From NCBI RefSeq assembly GCF_016863615.1, contig NZ_BOPF01000020.1, positions 158,318 through 222,317 on the forward strand: 64,000 nt of DNA, given 5' to 3'. Below the pieces are notes generated by a model. It did no database searches. It saw nothing but the letters and a program-made list of their open reading frames with translations, and was not told the DNA's origin. This document shows positions 32,938 to 42,098 of this stretch, one piece after another (position 1 is the stretch's first letter; the number at the start of each line of letters is the position of its first letter). Source of the stretch: Virgisporangium aliadipatigenens (GTDB lineage: Bacteria > Actinomycetota > Actinomycetes > Mycobacteriales > Micromonosporaceae). Made by a program: the position numbers and the translations under genes.

Positions 32938-34944
32938 TCAGTAGATCCGGACGGTACGGGTGAAGAACTCCCACTCGCCCGGCTTGAGGAAGTCGCCACG
33001 GGCGATCAGCGGCGAGGCACCGGCGTTTTCCGCCGTGGCGATCTTGCCGTTGGCCGCCGAGAAGATCGTGACGTACGGCCCCTCGTGGACGAACCAGAAC
33101 TTCTCCCAGTCGCCGATCACGGTGCTGCGCGCGATCAGCGGCGAGGCACCGGCGTTTTCAGCCGTGACGTACTTGCCGTTGGCGTGCGAACGCAGGCCGA
33201 TGTAGCCGTCCGGCGTCTCGACGATGTCGAAGCTCTCCCACTGTCCCGCGCTCGGGCGGTTGGCGATGAGCGGGCTCGCGCCACCGTTGTCGGCCGCGAC
33301 GAAGGAGTTGTTGACCCAGGCCTTCACGCTGACCACCAGCTCCGGCGCCTGCTTCTCGAACGTCTCCCACTCACCGACCGAGGCCCGGTTGGCGACCAGG
33401 GCACCGGCACCCGCGTTTTCCGCCGCGACGAACTGCCCGTCGGAGGCGCGCAGACCGACGCTGAGATCCCCCTGCGTCACGAGGCTGAACCGCTCGGCCT
33501 GAGCCTGGTCGGTCGTGGACGCCTCGAGCTGCCGGGCGGCGTTGAGCTTGACGTAGTTGGCACCCGTCTTCAGCACGAACGTGTCGCCACCGGTCGCCTC
33601 ACGCTGGAACGTCTCCGTGGCACCCGGCGCGATGTTGTTGGCGACGAGCGACCCACCGGTGTTGGCCGCCGAGACGAACCTGGCGTTGACCCGCGCGATC
33701 AGGCTCAGCGAAGCGATCTCGTTGGTGGCGTCAGCGAGATTGAGAAGCCGGTTGGGCGAATCGGCGAGGGCGTGGTGCACCGACGACGACGCGTCCGAGC
33801 TGAGCCGCGCGGCGACCTCGGCCGGAGTCCACGACGGGTTGGCCGACAGGAGCAGCGCGGCGGCACCGGCGACGTGCGGCGACGCCATCGACGTGCCGTT
33901 GAAGGCCACCGAACCGCCGTCCTTGGCGGCCGAGGTGATGTTGACGCCCGGCGCGAAGATGTCGAGGCAGTCACCCAGGTTGGAGAACGACGCCGCGTAG
34001 TCGATCTCGTCGGTGGCACCGACGGTGATCGCGTCGGGCACCCGGCTCGGGCTGTAGTCGCACGCGTCGTCGGCCGCGTTGCCGGCCGCCACCGCGTACG
34101 TGAGGCCCGAGGCGATCGAGGCGGTCACGGCGGTGTCGAGCGCCGCCGAGATGCCGTTGAGGCCGACGCTCATGTTGACCACGGCGGGCTTGACGGCGTT
34201 GGCGGTGACCCAGTCGACGCCCGCGATCAGGTTGGCGACGGTGCCGCGGCCGTCACAGCCGAGCACCCGCACCGAGTGCAGCCGCACACCCTTGGCCACG
34301 CCGAACGTCTGGCCGCCGATGGTGCCGGCGACGTGCGTCCCGTGCCCGTCGCAGTCATCGGCGTCGTTGTCGTTCTCGACGAAGTCCCGCCCCGAGGTGA
34401 CCCGCCCCTGGAACTCGGGGTGGGTGGCCCGGATGCCGGTGTCGATGACGTACGCGTGCACGTCGCCGCCGGCGGAGCCCGGGTAGGTGTACTGGTGGTT
34501 GAGCGGAAGCGCGTACTCGTCGATGCGGTCCAGACCCCAGGAGGGGTTGGTCTGGGTGTCCGACTTCGTCGTGACCTGGACCTGCTCGACCCGCTCGACC
34601 TCGGGCTCGGCCGCGATCTGCTTGGCCTTCTCCGCACTCATCTCGACGGAGAAGCCCCGCAGGACGTTGCTGTAGGTGTGGCCGACACGCCCGTTGAAGC
34701 GCGTGCCGAGCCGGCTGACGGTGGCACCGACCTGCGCCTTGGACACCTTGGCGTCCTTGAACACGACGATGTAGCTGTCCTTGACGTACTCCGTGGCGGG
34801 GGCCTTGTAGGGCCCGATCCCGCGGATGCCGTGCTCGCCCGGTGCGGCGGAGGCGGCGCCTCCGGGCCCGAACGTCACGGCGACAGTGACGGCGGTGAGC
34901 AGTACTCCGGACGCGATGATGCGCCCGGCAGGACGTGCTGTCAC
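32938..34944 (-). CDS. secreted subtilase with fascin-like beta-trefoil C-terminus
   Basis: The 668-residue precursor has a signal peptide (to about residue 34), an I9 propeptide (SYIVVFKDAK at 57-66 to about 125), a peptidase S8 domain with D168 (VIDTGI), H204 (GHGTHVAGT) and S352 (NGTSMASPHVAGA), and, from about residue 408, four-stranded fascin-like repeats forming two trefoils. These carry recurring ENAGASPLIA/NGGASPLIANR segments after F-V-A-A or Y-V-T-A. Such trefoils often bind actin or sugars; here a polysaccharide- or surface-targeting role is inferred. GTG at 34942-34944 has GGGGAGA 8 bases upstream and begins the signal peptide, so it is preferred over upstream ATGs. Confidence 0.92.
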   Translation of the reverse strand: MTARPAGRIIASGVLLTAVTVAVTFGPGGAASAAPGEHGIRGIGPYKAPATEYVKDSYIVVFKDAKVSKAQVGATVSRLGTRFNGRVGHTYSNVLRGFSVEMSAEKAKQIAAEPEVERVEQVQVTTKSDTQTNPSWGLDRIDEYALPLNHQYTYPGSAGGDVHAYVIDTGIRATHPEFQGRVTSGRDFVENDNDADDCDGHGTHVAGTIGGQTFGVAKGVRLHSVRVLGCDGRGTVANLIAGVDWVTANAVKPAVVNMSVGLNGISAALDTAVTASIASGLTYAVAAGNAADDACDYSPSRVPDAITVGATDEIDYAASFSNLGDCLDIFAPGVNITSAAKDGGSVAFNGTSMASPHVAGAAALLLSANPSWTPAEVAARLSSDASSSVHHALADSPNRLLNLADATNEIASLSLIARVNARFVSAANTGGSLVANNIAPGATETFQREATGGDTFVLKTGANYVKLNAARQLEASTTDQAQAERFSLVTQGDLSVGLRASDGQFVAAENAGAGALVANRASVGEWETFEKQAPELVVSVKAWVNNSFVAADNGGASPLIANRPSAGQWESFDIVETPDGYIGLRSHANGKYVTAENAGASPLIARSTVIGDWEKFWFVHEGPYVTIFSAANGKIATAENAGASPLIARGDFLKPGEWEFFTRTVRIY

Positions 34945-35146
34945 AAGCAATCTCCCCGTAGCGTGGGTAAGGGTGACCGATGACGGCATCGATGGACGCC
35001 GCATCGATGAGACACGGTACGGGGTCGAAAAGGTTGCCCCAAGTCCTTTGTGGACGGAGAACACCGCCATTTTCTGTCGCGAATTCGTGAAGGGCGGCGG
35101 ATTCCGGGTGGAATCCGCCGCCCTCAGGCGCGACAGTCCAGCATTG

Positions 35147-36679
35147 TCACCAGTTGCCGAGCACCAGCCGGCCGCCGACGCGGCCGAGCGAGAAGGCACC
35201 GGAGGTGTACCAGACCTCCGCCGCCGAACTGCCGTTGAACCAGACGTAGTAGGCGAACGTGCCGTCCGCGCGCTGGTAGGCCATCACGATGTCGCCGCGG
35301 CCGTCGCCGTTCACGTCGCCGGAGGCCATCCGGTCGCCGACGTTGCCGAGGGAGAAGGCGCCCGAGTCGTAGTCGGCGGTGCGGTTGAACTGCGTGCCGT
35401 CGGACTTCCACCGGTAGGTGCGCATGGTGCCGTCGCCCTGGTCGTAGGCCATCGCCGGCTCCGCCTTGCCGTCACCGGTGAAGTCGTCCACCACGAGCCG
35501 GCCGGCGACGTTGCCGAGGTTGAAGCTGCCGGACTCGTACCAGACCTGCGCGGCCGAGTTGCCGTTCCGCCACACGTAGTAGGCGAACGTCCCGTCGCCG
35601 CGCTGGTACGCCATCACGATGTCGGCCCTGCCGTCGCCGTTGATGTCGCCGGCCGCCATGCGGTTGCCCACGGCGCCCAGCGAGAACGCGCCCGAGTCGT
35701 AGTCCGACGTGCGGTTGAAACTGTTGCCGTCCGACAACCATCGGAAGATGCGCATCGTGCCGTCGCCCTGGTCGTAGGCCATCGCCGGTTCGGCCCGGCC
35801 GTCGCCGTTGAAGTCGTCCACCACGAGCCGGCCGGCGACGTTGTCCAGGTCGAAGGCGCCCGAGGTGTACCAGATCTGCGCGGCCGAGTTGCCGTTCCTC
35901 CACACGTAGTAGGCGAACGTCCCGTCGTTCTTCTGGTACGCCATCACGATGTCGTCCTTGCCGTCACCGTTGACGTCGCCGGAGGCGATGCGGTCGTCGA
36001 CGTTCCCCAGGGAAAAGGCCCCGGACTCGTAGTCGGAGGCGCGGTTGAACCGGTCGCCGTCGGACGTCCAGCGGTAGGTCTTGAAGGTCCCGTCGCCCTC
36101 GTCGTAGGCCATCGCCGCGCCGACCGGGGCCCGGCCGCCGGAGACGTCGGCCGGCTCGACGAAGCCGATCAGGTCCCCGCTGGAACGCGGGATGCTGGAG
36201 CGGCGCACCCGCGACGGGTCACCCTGGTTGCCGCCGACGTACGTGACCGAACTGCTGGAGACGTCCGTGACGATGGCCACGTGGTCGATCGGGTGGCTGT
36301 CGCCGGAGCTGTGGTCCCAGTCGAAGACGATCGCGTCACCCGGCTGCGGCGTGTATCCGCTGCCGCGCGAGTGATACGTGCCGCGGTCCTCCCCGTACTC
36401 CTTGAACGACTGCGCCCAGCCGTTGAGGCCCGCGTAGTCCGTCACGCCGCCGTGCCGCCACGCCCACCGGGCGAACTCCGCGCACCACTCCATGCCGCAA
36501 CTGTGGTAGTAGCCGGGATCGCACGCCGAACCGCCGAGCTGTCCCTCGGCCGCCGCGACGATCGCCGATCGGGAGGCCGCCGCGTCGGCCGGCTCCACGC
36601 CGACGACGAGGGTGCCGAGCGCGGCACAGGCCATTGTGGACAGTGCGAGGACCGCACGACCCGTCCTGCTGATGTTCAT
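35147..36679 (-). CDS. secreted CHAP-domain protein with FG-GAP/VCBS repeats
   Basis: The 510-residue precursor has a signal peptide (to about ADAA, residue 34) and a CHAP amidase/peptidase domain (about 40-175). The CHAP catalytic residues are visible as Cys in MEWCAEFARWAW and His in DSHPIDHVAIV. Then come about 2.5 repeats of roughly 110 residues, each with calcium-binding DVNGDGKDD and DDFNGDGRAE loops, as in integrin-like FG-GAP propellers. It would cleave peptidoglycan peptides outside the membrane while the propeller binds the wall or another partner. The repeats are near-identical at DNA level. ATG at 36677-36679 has AAGGAGAAG upstream. Confidence 0.88.
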   Translation of the reverse strand: MNISRTGRAVLALSTMACAALGTLVVGVEPADAAASRSAIVAAAEGQLGGSACDPGYYHSCGMEWCAEFARWAWRHGGVTDYAGLNGWAQSFKEYGEDRGTYHSRGSGYTPQPGDAIVFDWDHSSGDSHPIDHVAIVTDVSSSSVTYVGGNQGDPSRVRRSSIPRSSGDLIGFVEPADVSGGRAPVGAAMAYDEGDGTFKTYRWTSDGDRFNRASDYESGAFSLGNVDDRIASGDVNGDGKDDIVMAYQKNDGTFAYYVWRNGNSAAQIWYTSGAFDLDNVAGRLVVDDFNGDGRAEPAMAYDQGDGTMRIFRWLSDGNSFNRTSDYDSGAFSLGAVGNRMAAGDINGDGRADIVMAYQRGDGTFAYYVWRNGNSAAQVWYESGSFNLGNVAGRLVVDDFTGDGKAEPAMAYDQGDGTMRTYRWKSDGTQFNRTADYDSGAFSLGNVGDRMASGDVNGDGRGDIVMAYQRADGTFAYYVWFNGSSAAEVWYTSGAFSLGRVGGRLVLGNW

Positions 36680-36708
36680 GACTTCTTCTCCTTGTACGGG
36701 TGGGGGTT

Positions 36709-37014
36709 TCACCAGTTGCCGAGGACGAGGCGGCCGGCCACACGGCTCGGCGCCCCGGTCTGCGCGCTCTGCCAGGAGAGGTTCGGGTAGAGGCGCTGCA
36801 TCTTGTCGAGGAAGGCGTTGGTGGCCCAGGCCGGGTTCAGCCGGTCGGCCGCGCTGCCCCAGTTCGCGCGCTGCTGGAAGATGCCGAGGCTGTCGTGGTC
36901 GGCCAGGGTGAGCGCGCCGGGATCGGTGCCGGGGCCCTGGCCCAGCAGGCTCGCGGCCAGGGCTGTCGCCAACGGGACGGTCAGTGCGCCGCCCCATGCA
37001 CGTCGGTTTCGCAT
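36709..37014 (-). CDS. truncated paralogue: signal peptide, short helical domain and FG-GAP terminus
   Basis: The 101-residue precursor has a signal peptide and a short segment, ADHDSLGIFQQRANWGSAAD then LNPAWATNAFLDKMQRLYP. This segment is typical of a lytic/peptidase-associated domain in actinobacteria. It ends with VAGRLVLGNW, nearly identical to the last residues of the adjacent CHAP/FG-GAP protein. The central repeats are missing, so it looks like an internal deletion that fused the first domain to the last residues of a longer relative. The reading frame is open, with GGGGAGGAAGCAC before ATG at 37012-37014, so it may still be made and secreted. Confidence 0.6.
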   Translation of the reverse strand: MRNRRAWGGALTVPLATALAASLLGQGPGTDPGALTLADHDSLGIFQQRANWGSAADRLNPAWATNAFLDKMQRLYPNLSWQSAQTGAPSRVAGRLVLGNW

Positions 37015-37200
37015 GTGCTTCCTCCCCGGGTCGGCGGTTCGTCGTCGACCGCCGTACGAAGAGAGTGCGAAGCGCGCCTATACGCTGGCTCCAACCGCTC
37101 TGGACCCCGGGTCCGTGGCCACAACCGGCCGTCGGTTCCCCGCCGGGCCGTCGCCTCCTTACGATGCATCGACGGAACGACCTCACGAGAGCGACACGTC

Positions 37201-39066
37201 ATGGCGACCGACGACGAGCTCGTCCCCCTGGGCGACGGACCCGTGGCATCCGTGCTGGCCGGCGTGGACCCGGCTACCGGGGCGGGGTACGCGCTGAAGG
37301 TCTTTCCGGCCGGGCTGGACCGCCGCACGCGCAGCCGCGCGCGTGCCGAACTGGCCCGGCTGGCCGCGCTCGGCGACACCCCGTCGCTGCTGCCGGCCTG
37401 GCGACTCGACGCGCTCCCGGACGGCCGGGTGGCGCTGCGCATGGACCTGTGCGCGCAGTCCCTGCCGGAGTTGCTCGACTCGTTCGGCCCACTGTCCACA
37501 TCGGACACCGTGGTGCTCGGCTGCGCGCTCGCCAAGGCCCTCGTCGCGTTGCACGGCGCGGGCCTGGTGCACGGCGGCGTCACGCCGGGCAACGTGCTCT
37601 TCCGCGTCTCCGGCGAACCGGTGCTCAGCGACGCCGGCGTGGTCCTGCGGGAGGCGTTCCCCCGGGACCGGATCCGGGCGGCCGGACACCTGGCGCCGGA
37701 GACCCTGCGCGACGGCACGGTGGACGCCCGCTCGGACCTCTACGGCCTGGGCGCGATCCTGTACCTGGCGCTGGCCGGCCGCTCCCCGCACGACGGCCCC
37801 GCCGGCGAACGCCCCGACGCGCGGCTGCTGCGCGTCCTGGACTCGCCGGCACCGCCTCCGGCGCGGGCCGGGCTGCCGCCGGAGCTCGACGCCCTGACCA
37901 CCGAACTCCTGGCGCGGGACCCGGCCGAGCGGCCGGCGGACGCGGCGTCGGTCCTGCGCCGGCTGGGCACACTGCGAGCGACCCTGAACGCCCCCTCCCC
38001 CGCCGCACCGCCCGCTCGCACCGCTCCGGCCCCCGACCCGGGACCGCCACCGCCCGCCGGCGCCTCGGCGCCGGCCCCGCACGCCTACCTCGCACGGCAC
38101 GCCCACCCGGCCCCTCCCGCCGGCGACCCGACTCCGCCCCCGGCCCGGCACGCCCGTCCGGCCCCGGGCAATCCCACCGGCGGCCCGACCCCGCTGCCCG
38201 CGACCGGCCCCGCCGCTCTCACCGACCCGGCGCCGCGGCCGCCCGTCGGGCCCACGCCGCCGGTCGGACCCCTGCGGCAGCCGGCCGCCGACTGGGTCTC
38301 CCCGCCGGCCGTCGACCGCGCCCAGCCGTCCGCCGCCGGCCCCGTGGCGCAGGACGGCCCGCCCGGGGAAACGACCCCGGACACCGCCGGCCGGACCGCA
38401 TCCGCCGGCGATCGGGGACGGCAGTCGCCCACCGCGGATGCGGAGGCGTTGCCGGGCGGGGAGCCCACGTTCGACGACCCGCCGGCCGCGTCGCCGTGGC
38501 CGTACGGCATCGCGCCGGAGGAGCCCGAGCCGCCGCGCGAGCAGGCGACCGGCCCCACGCCGGACGGCGAGCCGATCCTGGTGTTCGGCCCGCTGCGGGC
38601 GCCGCGCCGGTTCGCGCGGGTGTCGCTGGCGGTGGCGCTGACGGTCGCGGCCGTGGTGGCGCTGATCGCCGTGAGCACCGCCCTGCTGATGAACGAACCG
38701 GACGAGCTGGCCGTGCCGCCGGCGCCGGCGCGTTCGGCCGGGTCGGCTCCGGGGCCCTTGCCGAGCCGCGTCGTGCAGCTGGAACTCGCCGATCCGGTCG
38801 ACCGGGGCAACTACGTCGAGTTGTCCTGGCGCAGCAGCGAACCGCTGGACTTCGCGGTGATCGTGGCGGCTGAGGGCGAGAAGGCCAAGGCGGTGTTCGT
38901 GCACCGGAGCACCAGCTACCGGATGGAGGTGGACCCGGCCCGCAAGTACTGCTTCCTGATCCAGGGCGCCGACGGCGTGCAGGTCCACAACAGCGCGCCG
39001 AAGGCGATCCGCGGCGCCACCTGTTCGCAGCAGGGAACGCGTGGCGCCGCGGAGCCGACCGGCTAG
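37201..39066 (+). CDS. membrane pseudokinase, Ser/Thr kinase-like
   Basis: The 621-residue protein has a kinase-like domain (residues 1-260), a long Pro/Ala linker (about 265-465), one transmembrane helix (about 476-498) and an extracytoplasmic domain of about 120 residues. The ATP-lysine is kept (K33, YALKVF). The HRD catalytic loop reads H124-G-G126 (VHGGVTPGNVLF), so the catalytic aspartate is replaced by glycine, while N131 and D144 (DAG in place of DFG) remain. The family phosphorylates Ser/Thr; this one is predicted to be inactive or very weak and to work as a scaffold or sensor. ATG at 37201; the upstream 186 bp are the divergent promoter region, with TATACG (37080-37085) as a possible -10. 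Confidence 0.8.
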   Translation: MATDDELVPLGDGPVASVLAGVDPATGAGYALKVFPAGLDRRTRSRARAELARLAALGDTPSLLPAWRLDALPDGRVALRMDLCAQSLPELLDSFGPLSTSDTVVLGCALAKALVALHGAGLVHGGVTPGNVLFRVSGEPVLSDAGVVLREAFPRDRIRAAGHLAPETLRDGTVDARSDLYGLGAILYLALAGRSPHDGPAGERPDARLLRVLDSPAPPPARAGLPPELDALTTELLARDPAERPADAASVLRRLGTLRATLNAPSPAAPPARTAPAPDPGPPPPAGASAPAPHAYLARHAHPAPPAGDPTPPPARHARPAPGNPTGGPTPLPATGPAALTDPAPRPPVGPTPPVGPLRQPAADWVSPPAVDRAQPSAAGPVAQDGPPGETTPDTAGRTASAGDRGRQSPTADAEALPGGEPTFDDPPAASPWPYGIAPEEPEPPREQATGPTPDGEPILVFGPLRAPRRFARVSLAVALTVAAVVALIAVSTALLMNEPDELAVPPAPARSAGSAPGPLPSRVVQLELADPVDRGNYVELSWRSSEPLDFAVIVAAEGEKAKAVFVHRSTSYRMEVDPARKYCFLIQGADGVQVHNSAPKAIRGATCSQQGTRGAAEPTG

Positions 39067-39076
39067 CCCGCGGGGC

Positions 39077-40318
39077 TCAGAGTGACAGCAGTTCCGACAC
39101 CTGGGGCGAGTACGTGGCGTGCAGGACGAGGGCGGCGCCGCCGACCGCCGCGGCGTCCGGCCCCAGCGGGGACAGCTCCACCTTGGGCGCGCGGATGTGT
39201 CGGGCCAGGACCCGCAGGCTCAGCGCCCGTTCGACCGCGTGGTGGTACTTGTCCTCGACGTGGCGGATGCCGTGTCCGCCGAGAACGACCAGGTCGACGT
39301 CGACGATGTTGACCACGTTGACCACGACGGTGGCCAGCAGCTCGGCGGCCTCCTCGACGACGGCGGAGGCGAGCGGGTCGTGCGCGGCGGCGGCGCGGCA
39401 GAGGGTCTCGTGGTCGACGTCGCCGGAAGCGCTTCGATACATCGCGTGGAGCGCGCTGCCGGCGGCCTCCCCGTCGGCGAGCCGGCGGCGCAGCCGGGCG
39501 GCGAGCGCGGTGGGGCTGATCAGGCTCTCCAGGCAGCCGTAGTTGCCGCAGTAGCAGCGCGGCCCGTCGGGCTGCACCGACGTGTGGCCGAACTCGGCGG
39601 CGTTCATCGATCCGCCGCGGTGCACCTGGTGGCCGAGAACGAGCCCGCCGCCGACGCCGGTGCCGAGGAAGAAGTAGGCGAAGTTGGCGACGCCGCGGCC
39701 GGCGCCGGCCCAGCGTTCCCCGATGGCGGCCGCGGTCGCGTCGTTGTCGATCGTGACCGGGAGCCCGGTGGCCTCGGCGACCATCCGCTTCAGCGGCACC
39801 CTGGTCCAGCTGGGCAGCTGCGGCGGCGCCACGAGCATCCCCTGGGACTGGTCGATCGGCCCGGGTGCGGCGAGCCCGAGGCCGAGCACCTGGCCGCGCG
39901 CGACGCCCGTGCCGGCGAGGGCCTCGTCGACGAGTTCGGCGATGGCGCTGGTGACCTTGGCCGGATCGGTGTCCGGCGGGGTCGGCCGCTGCGTCATGAC
40001 CAGCGGCCGGCCGAGCAGGTCGACCACCACGCAGGCGAGCCGGACCGGATCGAAGTGCACCCCGACCGCGCGTCCGGCGTCGGCGTTGATCCGCAGCAGG
40101 GTGCGCGGCTTGCCGCCGTTGGACGTGCGGGCGCCGTCCTCGCGGACGATCCCCTCGTCGATGAGGCGCCGCACGATGCCGGAGACGGTCTGCGGGGTGA
40201 GGCCGGTCGACGCGGCTATCTCCACCCGGCTGATGCCGTCGGCGCGTTGGATCTGATCGAGCACGACCGCTCTGTTGTATTGCCCGACCTTAGGAAGGTT
40301 CGTCCCCGCCTGCCGCAC
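39077..40318 (-). CDS. ROK family transcriptional regulator (NagC/XylR-type)
   Basis: The 413-residue regulator has an N-terminal helix-turn-helix (VEIAASTGLTPQTVSGIVRR, residues about 33-52) and a C-terminal ROK (sugar-kinase-like) domain with the phosphate loop FLGTGVGGGLV and the zinc motif CYCGNYGCLE. ROK repressors of the XylR/NagC type bind a sugar or sugar phosphate and then leave the operator. The gene diverges from an mmsAB-chvE transporter, and a 7-bp inverted repeat lies between (40373-40391), so it most likely represses sugar uptake. GTG at 40316-40318 is preceded 8 bases away by GGAGG; a TTG at 40381 is less likely. Confidence 0.88.
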   Translation of the reverse strand: MRQAGTNLPKVGQYNRAVVLDQIQRADGISRVEIAASTGLTPQTVSGIVRRLIDEGIVREDGARTSNGGKPRTLLRINADAGRAVGVHFDPVRLACVVVDLLGRPLVMTQRPTPPDTDPAKVTSAIAELVDEALAGTGVARGQVLGLGLAAPGPIDQSQGMLVAPPQLPSWTRVPLKRMVAEATGLPVTIDNDATAAAIGERWAGAGRGVANFAYFFLGTGVGGGLVLGHQVHRGGSMNAAEFGHTSVQPDGPRCYCGNYGCLESLISPTALAARLRRRLADGEAAGSALHAMYRSASGDVDHETLCRAAAAHDPLASAVVEEAAELLATVVVNVVNIVDVDLVVLGGHGIRHVEDKYHHAVERALSLRVLARHIRAPKVELSPLGPDAAAVGGAALVLHATYSPQVSELLSL

Positions 40319-40372
40319 CCGTTCGCCTCCGTGACCATCGTTATCAGCATGATGCCGGACGGCGTTGACTAA

Positions 40373-40391
40373 GTAAATCAATTGGATTTAC
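40373..40391. promoter_or_regulatory. probable ROK/XylR-type operator
   Basis: GTAAATC (40373-40379) and GATTTAC (40385-40391) are a perfect inverted repeat around AATTG, just after TTGACT (40365-40370), a good -35. The A/T-rich sequence stands out from its surroundings and lies between the divergent ROK and transporter genes. Confidence 0.7.
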
Positions 40392-40550
40392 AGTTCCGAA
40401 ACAGCCTGGTGATCGTGGATGCGAGGAGTGGCCACCCTCCCCCGCGGTCCCCGCCGGATTGCGGAAGGCGTCGAGGTACCGCACCATCGGTCGGACCCTG
40501 ACGGCCGGAGGCCGCATCCCGCACCCGCCCGGTATCGCTTGGAGGCACCT

Positions 40551-42098
40551 TTGGAGAGCGCTCCCCCGCTGCTCGAGATGCGATCGATCACGAAGGAATT
40601 CCCCGGGGTCAAGGCCCTGTCGGACGTCAACCTCGTGGTCCGCGCCGGCGAGATCCACGCCATCTGCGGGGAGAACGGCGCGGGCAAGTCGACGCTGATG
40701 AAGGTCCTGAGCGGCGTGTACCCGTACGGCACCTACAGCGGTTCGATCGTGTACCGGGGGGCCGAGACCAGGTTCTCGGACATCCGGGCCAGCGAGCACG
40801 CCGGCATCGTGATCATTCACCAGGAGCTGGCGCTCGTCCCGGGCATGTCGATCACCGAGAACATCTTCCTCGGCAACGAGCCGCGCCGGTTCGGGCGCAT
40901 CGACTGGAAGGCCGCCAACAGCAAGGCGCTGGAGCTGATGCGGCAGGTCGGGCTGACCGAGGATCCGGACACGCTCATCAAGGACATCGGCGTCGGCAAG
41001 CAGCAGCTGGTGGAGATCGCCAAGGCGTTCGCCAAGGACGTCCGGCTGCTGATCCTGGATGAGCCGACCGCGGCGCTCAACGAGGCGGACTCGCAGCACC
41101 TGCTGGACCTGCTGCGCGGCTTCAAGGAGCGCGGCATCACCTCGATCATGATCTCGCACAAGCTCAACGAGATCGAGGCGATCGCCGACTCCATCACGAT
41201 CCTGCGGGACGGGAGGACGATCGAGACCCTCGACGTCGCGGCCGGCGGGGTCGACGAGGACCGCATCGTGCGCGGCATGGTGGGGCGCAGCCTGAGCAAC
41301 CGGTTCCCGGACCACCGGCCGGAGATCGGCGACGTCTTCTTCGAGGTGCGCGACTGGACGGTGCGCCACCCGATCTCGACGGAACGCCTGGTGTGCAAGA
41401 ACTCCAGCTTCAACGTGCGCCGCGGCGAGATCGTCGGCTTCGCCGGCCTGATGGGCGCCGGGCGCACCGAGCTGGCCATGAGCCTGTTCGGCCGCTCCTA
41501 CGGGGTGTGGCTCGGCGGCCGGGTGTTCAAGGACGGCAAGGAGATCCAGATCCGTTCGGTGGCCGAGGCCATCGCCAACGGCCTGGCGTACGTGAGCGAG
41601 GACCGCAAGGCGATCGGCCTCAACCTCCTCGACGACATCAAGACCTCGGTCGTGGCGGCCAAGCTCTCCAAGGTCACCCGCAACGGTGTGCTGGACGAGG
41701 CGAAGGAGTACCGCGAGGCCGAGCAGTACCGCAAGAGCCTGCGGATCAAGACGCCGACCGTGGACGAGGGCGTCACCAAGCTCTCCGGCGGCAACCAGCA
41801 GAAGGTCGTGCTGGCGAAGTGGATGTTCACCGATCCGGACCTGCTGATCCTCGACGAGCCGACGCGTGGGATCGACGTGGGCGCCAAGTACGAGATCTAC
41901 GGCATCATCCAGCGGCTCGCCGACGAGGGTAAGGGCGTCATCGTCATCTCCTCCGAGCTGCCCGAGCTGATCGGTCTGTGCGACCGCATCTACACGGTTT
42001 TCGAAGGCACCATCACCGGCGAGATCAGCCGGCAAGACGCCAACCCGGAAGTCCTGATGAAGCAGATGACCTCTACCAAGAAGACGTTGACGCCATGA
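40551..42098 (+). CDS. mmsA: multiple-monosaccharide ABC transporter, ATP-binding protein
   Basis: The 515-residue protein has two ABC cassettes of the sugar type: Walker [13 protein letters not shown], a degenerate signature near [13 protein letters not shown] and Walker [12 protein letters not shown] in the first; [26 protein letters not shown] and [12 protein letters not shown] in the second. Fused twin cassettes power the MmsB/GguB permease. A TTG at 40551 with GGAGG 5 bases upstream is the likely start. The stop overlaps the permease start (ATGA). The gene is first in a three-gene operon under the ROK regulator. The substrate is a monosaccharide such as xylose, galactose or glucose; sequence does not say which. 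Confidence 0.92.
   Translation: MESAPPLLEMRSITKEFPGVKALSDVNLVVRAGEIHAICGENGAGKSTLMKVLSGVYPYGTYSGSIVYRGAETRFSDIRASEHAGIVIIHQELALVPGMSITENIFLGNEPRRFGRIDWKAANSKALELMRQVGLTEDPDTLIKDIGVGKQQLVEIAKAFAKDVRLLILDEPTAALNEADSQHLLDLLRGFKERGITSIMISHKLNEIEAIADSITILRDGRTIETLDVAAGGVDEDRIVRGMVGRSLSNRFPDHRPEIGDVFFEVRDWTVRHPISTERLVCKNSSFNVRRGEIVGFAGLMGAGRTELAMSLFGRSYGVWLGGRVFKDGKEIQIRSVAEAIANGLAYVSEDRKAIGLNLLDDIKTSVVAAKLSKVTRNGVLDEAKEYREAEQYRKSLRIKTPTVDEGVTKLSGGNQQKVVLAKWMFTDPDLLILDEPTRGIDVGAKYEIYGIIQRLADEGKGVIVISSELPELIGLCDRIYTVFEGTITGEISRQDANPEVLMKQMTSTKKTLTP

Noticed and set aside
39067..39076. CCCGCGGGGC between convergent pseudokinase and ROK genes as a terminator
   Set aside because: Only a 3-4 bp self-complementary run; too weak to support.
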